Positions 33,040 to 36,035 of a DNA stretch of 36,035 bases are shown in pieces (the stretch's first letter is position 1; each line of letters opens with the position of its first letter). Origin of the DNA: an uncultured Lachnospiraceae bacterium (GTDB lineage Bacteria; Bacillota; Clostridia; Lachnospirales; Lachnospiraceae). Position numbers and translations under genes: made by a program. The stretch lies in contig CAJURU010000030.1 of assembly GCA_910588845.1 (NCBI GenBank), positions 1-36,035 of the forward strand, written 5' to 3'. Below the pieces are notes generated by a model. It worked only from the letters and a program-made list of their open reading frames with translations, was not told where the DNA came from and ran no database searches.

Positions 33040-33840
33040 ATGTTGAGAGATATTACGATTGGACAATATTATCCGGCGGATTCCGTCATCCATAAACTGG
33101 ATCCCAGAACCAAATTGATGGCAACCATGATTTATATTCTGTCATTGTTTATTTTTCGTGGTTTGGCAGGTTTTGCAGCAGTGACGTTGGGACTGTTTCT
33201 GGTAATTTTGCTGTCTAAGGTGCCGATTGGCTATATGGTAAAGGGATTAAAAGCCATTGTGGTGATCCTTTTGATAACGGTAATTTTTAATTTGTTCCTC
33301 ACGCCTGGCGAGACTTTGGTGTCTTTCTGGAAATTGCGGATTACCGAGGAAGGACTTAGAAATGCGGCGTTTATGACCGTGCGTCTGATTTACCTGATTC
33401 TGGGCAGTTCCATTTTGACGTTGACGACTACGCCCAATCAGCTTACAGATGGACTGGAGAAATCGTTAAGGCCGCTGAATAAGATACGCGTGCCGGTGCA
33501 TGAGATTGCCATGATGATGTCGATTGCGCTGCGGTTTATCCCGATACTCATTGAGGAGACGGATAAGATTATGAAAGCGCAGCTTGCCAGAGGGGCGGAT
33601 TTTGAGAGCGGAAATCTGGTGAAAAAGGCCAAAGCCATGGTGCCTCTGTTAGTGCCGTTATTTATCTCGGCGTTTCGCCGCGCCAATGATCTGGCTTTGG
33701 CGATGGAGGCGCGCTGTTACAATGGCGGCGATGGAAGGACGAAGATGAAGCCTCTCAAATATAAAGGAGCGGACGCCGCTGCTTACCTGCTGGCTGCCGT
33801 TTATTTTGCAGTGGTGATTCTGTTACGGAGTTTTATGTGA
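33040..33840 (+). CDS. ecfT: energy-coupling factor transmembrane protein EcfT
   Basis: A 266-residue membrane scaffold that links the two ATPases to interchangeable vitamin-binding S-components. It has about six helices and long cytoplasmic coupling helices in the middle. The coupling motifs are represented by the short Ala-Arg-Gly segments: AQLARGADFESG and LAMEARCYNGG. The N-terminus DITIGQYYPADSVIHKLDPRTK is typical. A TAGGAAA site precedes the ATG. No S-component gene is in the window, as is usual for group II ECF systems. Confidence 0.92.
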   Translation: MLRDITIGQYYPADSVIHKLDPRTKLMATMIYILSLFIFRGLAGFAAVTLGLFLVILLSKVPIGYMVKGLKAIVVILLITVIFNLFLTPGETLVSFWKLRITEEGLRNAAFMTVRLIYLILGSSILTLTTTPNQLTDGLEKSLRPLNKIRVPVHEIAMMMSIALRFIPILIEETDKIMKAQLARGADFESGNLVKKAKAMVPLLVPLFISAFRRANDLALAMEARCYNGGDGRTKMKPLKYKGADAAAYLLAAVYFAVVILLRSFM

Positions 33841-33884
33841 CGTCCGATTTGAGAGAAGAGAATGGGAAAGGTTAGTGTCTTATT

Positions 33885-34679
33885 GTGGAACAAATTGCAG
33901 GGCAAATCAAAAGGATTAAATTGGTGGTGGCGTACGATGGCGCCGATTACTGCGGCTGGCAGATTCAGCCCAGCGGAATTACTATAGAGGAAGTACTGAA
34001 TCGGGAGTTGTCAACGCTTCTGGGTGAAGAAATCCGCGTGACAGGCGCAAGCCGCACAGATTCGGGGGTACATTCTCTGGGAAACGTGGCGGTATTTGAT
34101 ACGAAGACGCGTATTCCGGCGGACAAACTCTGTTACGCCTTGAATCAGAGATTGCCGGAGGATATTGTCGTGCAGAGCTCATGTGAGGTGGCGGGTGATT
34201 TCCATCCACGGCGCTGCTACAGCGAAAAAACATACGAGTACCGCATTTTAAACCGTAAAATCCCCCTGCCGACGCTGCGCAGATATACATATTTCTACTA
34301 TCGGGACCTCGATGTAGCGAATATGCGGCAGGCGGCTTCTTTTCTGGTGGGGGAACATGATTTTAAAAGTTTTTGTTCGGTTAAGACTAGTGTAGAAGAC
34401 ACAGTGCGCACCATTCTTTCCTGTACGGTGGCGCGGACGCCGCAGGATGTGGTAGTTATCCGTGTCACGGGGACGGGATTTCTCTACAATATGGTGCGGA
34501 TTATTGCCGGAACCTTGATTCAGGTGGGAATCGGTGAATTAGAACCGCAGGATATAGAGGCTATTTTGGCGAAGAGGGAACGCAGCGCGGCAGGACCGAC
34601 GGCTCCGGCGCATGGGCTGACGATGATCGGTATCGCGTATGGGCCTAAAATAAATGTTGACAGAACGGGGAACATATAA
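33885..34679 (+). CDS. truA: tRNA pseudouridine(38-40) synthase TruA
   Basis: A 264-residue enzyme that isomerises uridines 38-40 of many tRNAs. Catalytic Asp59 lies in GASRTDSGVHS; the family usually has a glycine-containing version (GRTDAGVH). Other family marks are VAYDGADYCGWQ near the start and FLYNMVRIIAGT in the C-terminal domain. The frame has a stop upstream (33873), and no ATG follows within a suitable distance, so the GTG at 33885 is the likely start. Its site (GAAAGG, 14 bp away) is weak, suggesting low translation. The rplM promoter lies at its 3' end. Confidence 0.9.
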   Translation: MEQIAGQIKRIKLVVAYDGADYCGWQIQPSGITIEEVLNRELSTLLGEEIRVTGASRTDSGVHSLGNVAVFDTKTRIPADKLCYALNQRLPEDIVVQSSCEVAGDFHPRRCYSEKTYEYRILNRKIPLPTLRRYTYFYYRDLDVANMRQAASFLVGEHDFKSFCSVKTSVEDTVRTILSCTVARTPQDVVVIRVTGTGFLYNMVRIIAGTLIQVGIGELEPQDIEAILAKRERSAAGPTAPAHGLTMIGIAYGPKINVDRTGNI

Positions 34680-34685
34680 TAGAAT
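34657..34685 (+). promoter_or_regulatory. promoter of rplM-rpsI
   Basis: A perfect -35 TTGACA (34657-34662), 17-bp spacer and -10 TAGAAT (34680-34685). It overlaps the truA stop codon, giving the ribosomal genes a promoter of their own in addition to read-through. Confidence 0.8.
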
Positions 34686-34691
34686 GTAAAA

Positions 34692-34854
34692 GTATGGCGA
34701 GTGAGAAACAAGCCAACCCCGAGAAGCGTTTTTGCTTTGAGGTATAAGGAAAAATGTAAATGGTGTGAAAATGATAGAACGGATGGAATCTGGTTTTATG
34801 GGACGGCATGCGGATATCAGAGTAACATCGTAAAATTCAAGGAGGTAACATTCA
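34692..34854 (+). promoter_or_regulatory. 5' leader of rplM, candidate L13 autoregulatory leader
   Basis: About 165 nt lie between the promoter and rplM. A hairpin can form near 34735 (GAAGC-GTTTTT-GCTTT with further CC/GG pairing). A long AAGGAGGTAAC site sits just before the ATG. Firmicute rplM genes often have an L13-responsive leader (Rfam L13_leader), but I cannot confirm the fold by eye. A short frame at 34701-34910 overlaps rplM and is not supported as a gene. Confidence 0.35.
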
Positions 34855-35283
34855 ATGAAAACTTTTATAGCCAACCCGGCGACAATCGAAAGAAAATGGT
34901 ATGTAGTTGATGCTGAAGGAAAGACGTTAGGACGTTTGGCATCCGAGATTGCCAAGGTGTTGAGAGGAAAGAATAAACCGATCTTTACACCGCATTTGGA
35001 TATGGGTGATTATGTAATCGTTGTCAATGCCGCTAAGGTAAAAGTAACTGGCAAGAAGTTGAGCCAGAAGATTTACTACCATCACTCCGGATATGTAGGT
35101 GGAATGAAAGAGACTACATTAAAAGAGATGTTAGCAAACAAACCGGAAAGAGTTGTAGAGCTTGCTGTTAAGGGAATGCTCCCCAAAGGGCCTTTGGGAA
35201 GACAGATGTACAAGAAATTGTTTGTATATGCAGGACCAGAACACAAACACGAAGCTCAGAAACCAGAAGTTTTAACATTTTAA
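34855..35283 (+). CDS. rplM: 50S ribosomal protein L13
   Basis: The full-length 142-residue L13, which binds 23S rRNA early in large-subunit assembly. Family marks are KWYVVDAEGKTLGRLASEIA at the N-terminus, YYHHSGYVGG in the middle and GMLPKGPLGRQMYKKLFVY near the end. The AAGGAGG site and lysine-rich composition suit a highly expressed gene. It is 17 bp before rpsI in the conserved rplM-rpsI pair. Confidence 0.98.
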   Translation: MKTFIANPATIERKWYVVDAEGKTLGRLASEIAKVLRGKNKPIFTPHLDMGDYVIVVNAAKVKVTGKKLSQKIYYHHSGYVGGMKETTLKEMLANKPERVVELAVKGMLPKGPLGRQMYKKLFVYAGPEHKHEAQKPEVLTF

Positions 35284-35300
35284 TCAGGAGGTAGAAAAAG

Positions 35301-35693
35301 ATGGCTAGCGCAAGATATTATGGAACAGGAAGAAGAAAAAAATCAGTTGCCAGAGTATATCTGATGCCGGGAACGGGCAAGATTACAATCAATAAAAGAG
35401 ATATTGACGACTATTTAGGATTAGAGACTTTAAAGGTTATCGTTCGTCAGCCTTTGGCGGCAACAGATACTGTTGATAAATTTGACGTATTGGTAAATGT
35501 CCGCGGCGGCGGGTTTACCGGCCAGGCAGGAGCAATCCGCCATGGTATTGCAAGGGCATTGTTACAGGCAGACCCGGATTACAGGCCGACATTGAAGGCG
35601 GCAGGATTCCTGACACGTGACCCGAGAATGAAGGAGAGAAAGAAATACGGCCTCAAAGCGGCTCGTCGCGCTCCGCAGTTCAGCAAGCGTTAA
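35301..35693 (+). CDS. rpsI: 30S ribosomal protein S9
   Basis: The full-length 130-residue S9, whose C-terminal tail reaches the P-site tRNA in the 30S subunit. It shows ARYYGTGRRKKSVARVYL at the start, GGGFTGQAGAIRHGIARAL in the middle and the conserved C-terminus KKYGLKAARRAPQFSKR. An AGGAGG site precedes the ATG. Last gene of the rplM operon; a terminator follows after 82 bp. Confidence 0.98.
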   Translation: MASARYYGTGRRKKSVARVYLMPGTGKITINKRDIDDYLGLETLKVIVRQPLAATDTVDKFDVLVNVRGGGFTGQAGAIRHGIARALLQADPDYRPTLKAAGFLTRDPRMKERKKYGLKAARRAPQFSKR

Positions 35694-35772
35694 TCGGCTG
35701 TTCAAACCGTATCAAAATTGCTCAAAAACCCCGGAAAATCAAATGTTTACGGTTAAGGGAAGTAATTTCAGA

Positions 35773-36035
35773 TTAGGCGGTATAGCCCCAGTTACAAGGG
35801 CTGTACCGTCTTTTCGGTTTCCTATGCGCCTTGCCTTTCCCGCTGATACATAAATCAAAAATCCGTTTCACCACAATGGCGGCTTCTTCGTCCACAATCC
35901 ATTGCTTTTTATCCGTAGGGCTTACTATGTAGCCGTAAGGCGGCTTTGTCAAATGTTCCCCCGCCTGCCCCTGCGCCCGCTTGATTGCCCGTACCTTTTT
36001 GCTTGTGTCTTTGGCATAAAAATCGTTAAATAAGT
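35773..36035 (-). pseudogene. large serine recombinase fragment, truncated at both visible ends
   Basis: On the minus strand the window ends inside a gene. From 36033 downwards the frame reads FNDFYAKDTSKKVRAIKRA, then PPYGYIVSP and KQWIVDEEAA, then VVKRIFDLCISGKG. This is the recombinase domain of large serine recombinases (TnpX/TndX type) that move conjugative and mobilisable transposons. The family resemblance stops at about 35833. The remaining 20 codons are unlike it and run through the rpsI terminator to a stop at 35773-35775, so the zinc-ribbon and coiled-coil C-terminus is lost. The catalytic N-terminus would lie beyond the window. It is probably a remnant of an integrated element broken at this junction, although the part outside the window cannot be judged. 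Confidence 0.75.
35776..35814 (+). terminator. terminator of rplM-rpsI
   Basis: A 13-bp stem with two G-T pairs (35776-35788 with 35798-35810) and 9-nt loop is followed by TTTT. Confidence 0.8.

Noticed and set aside
34701..34910. 69-codon frame overlapping the start of rplM
   Set aside because: It has no suitable ribosome site, overlaps rplM in another frame and sits in the probable regulatory leader.

Overview
The window looks like chromosomal DNA of a gut-type member of the Lachnospiraceae (class Clostridia). The evidence is the energy-coupling-factor order ecfA1-ecfA2-ecfT-truA-rplM-rpsI, strong AGGAGG-type ribosome binding sites, tRNA genes without an encoded CCA, large lysine-rich secreted proteins with bacterial Ig-like repeats, and TTGACA-17-TAxAAT promoters. 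No species can be named from the sequence alone.

Layout. 1-2150: the end of a tRNA-Pro gene, a terminator, a decayed VanS-like sensor kinase and an intact serine D,D-carboxypeptidase. 2150-3600: a leader with short SD-led reading frames and a hairpin, then a secreted feruloyl-esterase-like hydrolase. 3600-3935: a promoter, a Phe-Gly-Gly tRNA cluster and its terminator. 4030-4490: an XRE regulator. 4570-7315: a membrane diguanylate cyclase followed by an HD-GYP phosphodiesterase, an opposed c-di-GMP pair. 7360-13410: TetR regulator, MMPL/RND transporter, large secreted heptad-repeat coiled-coil protein and an MntP-like membrane protein; this is the best candidate for a poorly described system. 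13470-22233: three related GH43-type extracellular proteins. Two are intact and divergently transcribed, and the third is a pseudogene.

22390-25310: an ArsR regulator with an SmtB-like alpha5 zinc site, divergent from a B12-binding radical SAM gene that overlaps a DEDDh exonuclease gene. 25297-27896: a convergent overlapping membrane-anchored protein of unknown function, a 35-residue membrane peptide gene and a VanW/G5 surface protein. 27962-31243: AIR-synthase-like protein, Lrp/AsnC regulator, class I aminotransferase, a 40-bp tandem duplication and trmL. 31248-35693: ecfA1, ecfA2, ecfT, truA, rplM, rpsI. 35773-36035: a truncated large serine recombinase on the minus strand, abutting the rpsI terminator; this is a remnant of an integrated element.

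How the parts work together. The ECF module energises vitamin uptake through separately encoded S-components. truA, trmL, the tRNAs, rplM and rpsI serve translation. The GH43 proteins and the esterase fit extracellular breakdown of arabinose- or xylose-containing plant glycans. The GGDEF/HD-GYP pair can set c-di-GMP levels. The TetR-MMPL-coiled-coil set resembles a regulated lipid or drug exporter with an extracytoplasmic partner. Decay is visible in three places: the vanS-like gene, the third GH43 gene and the recombinase.
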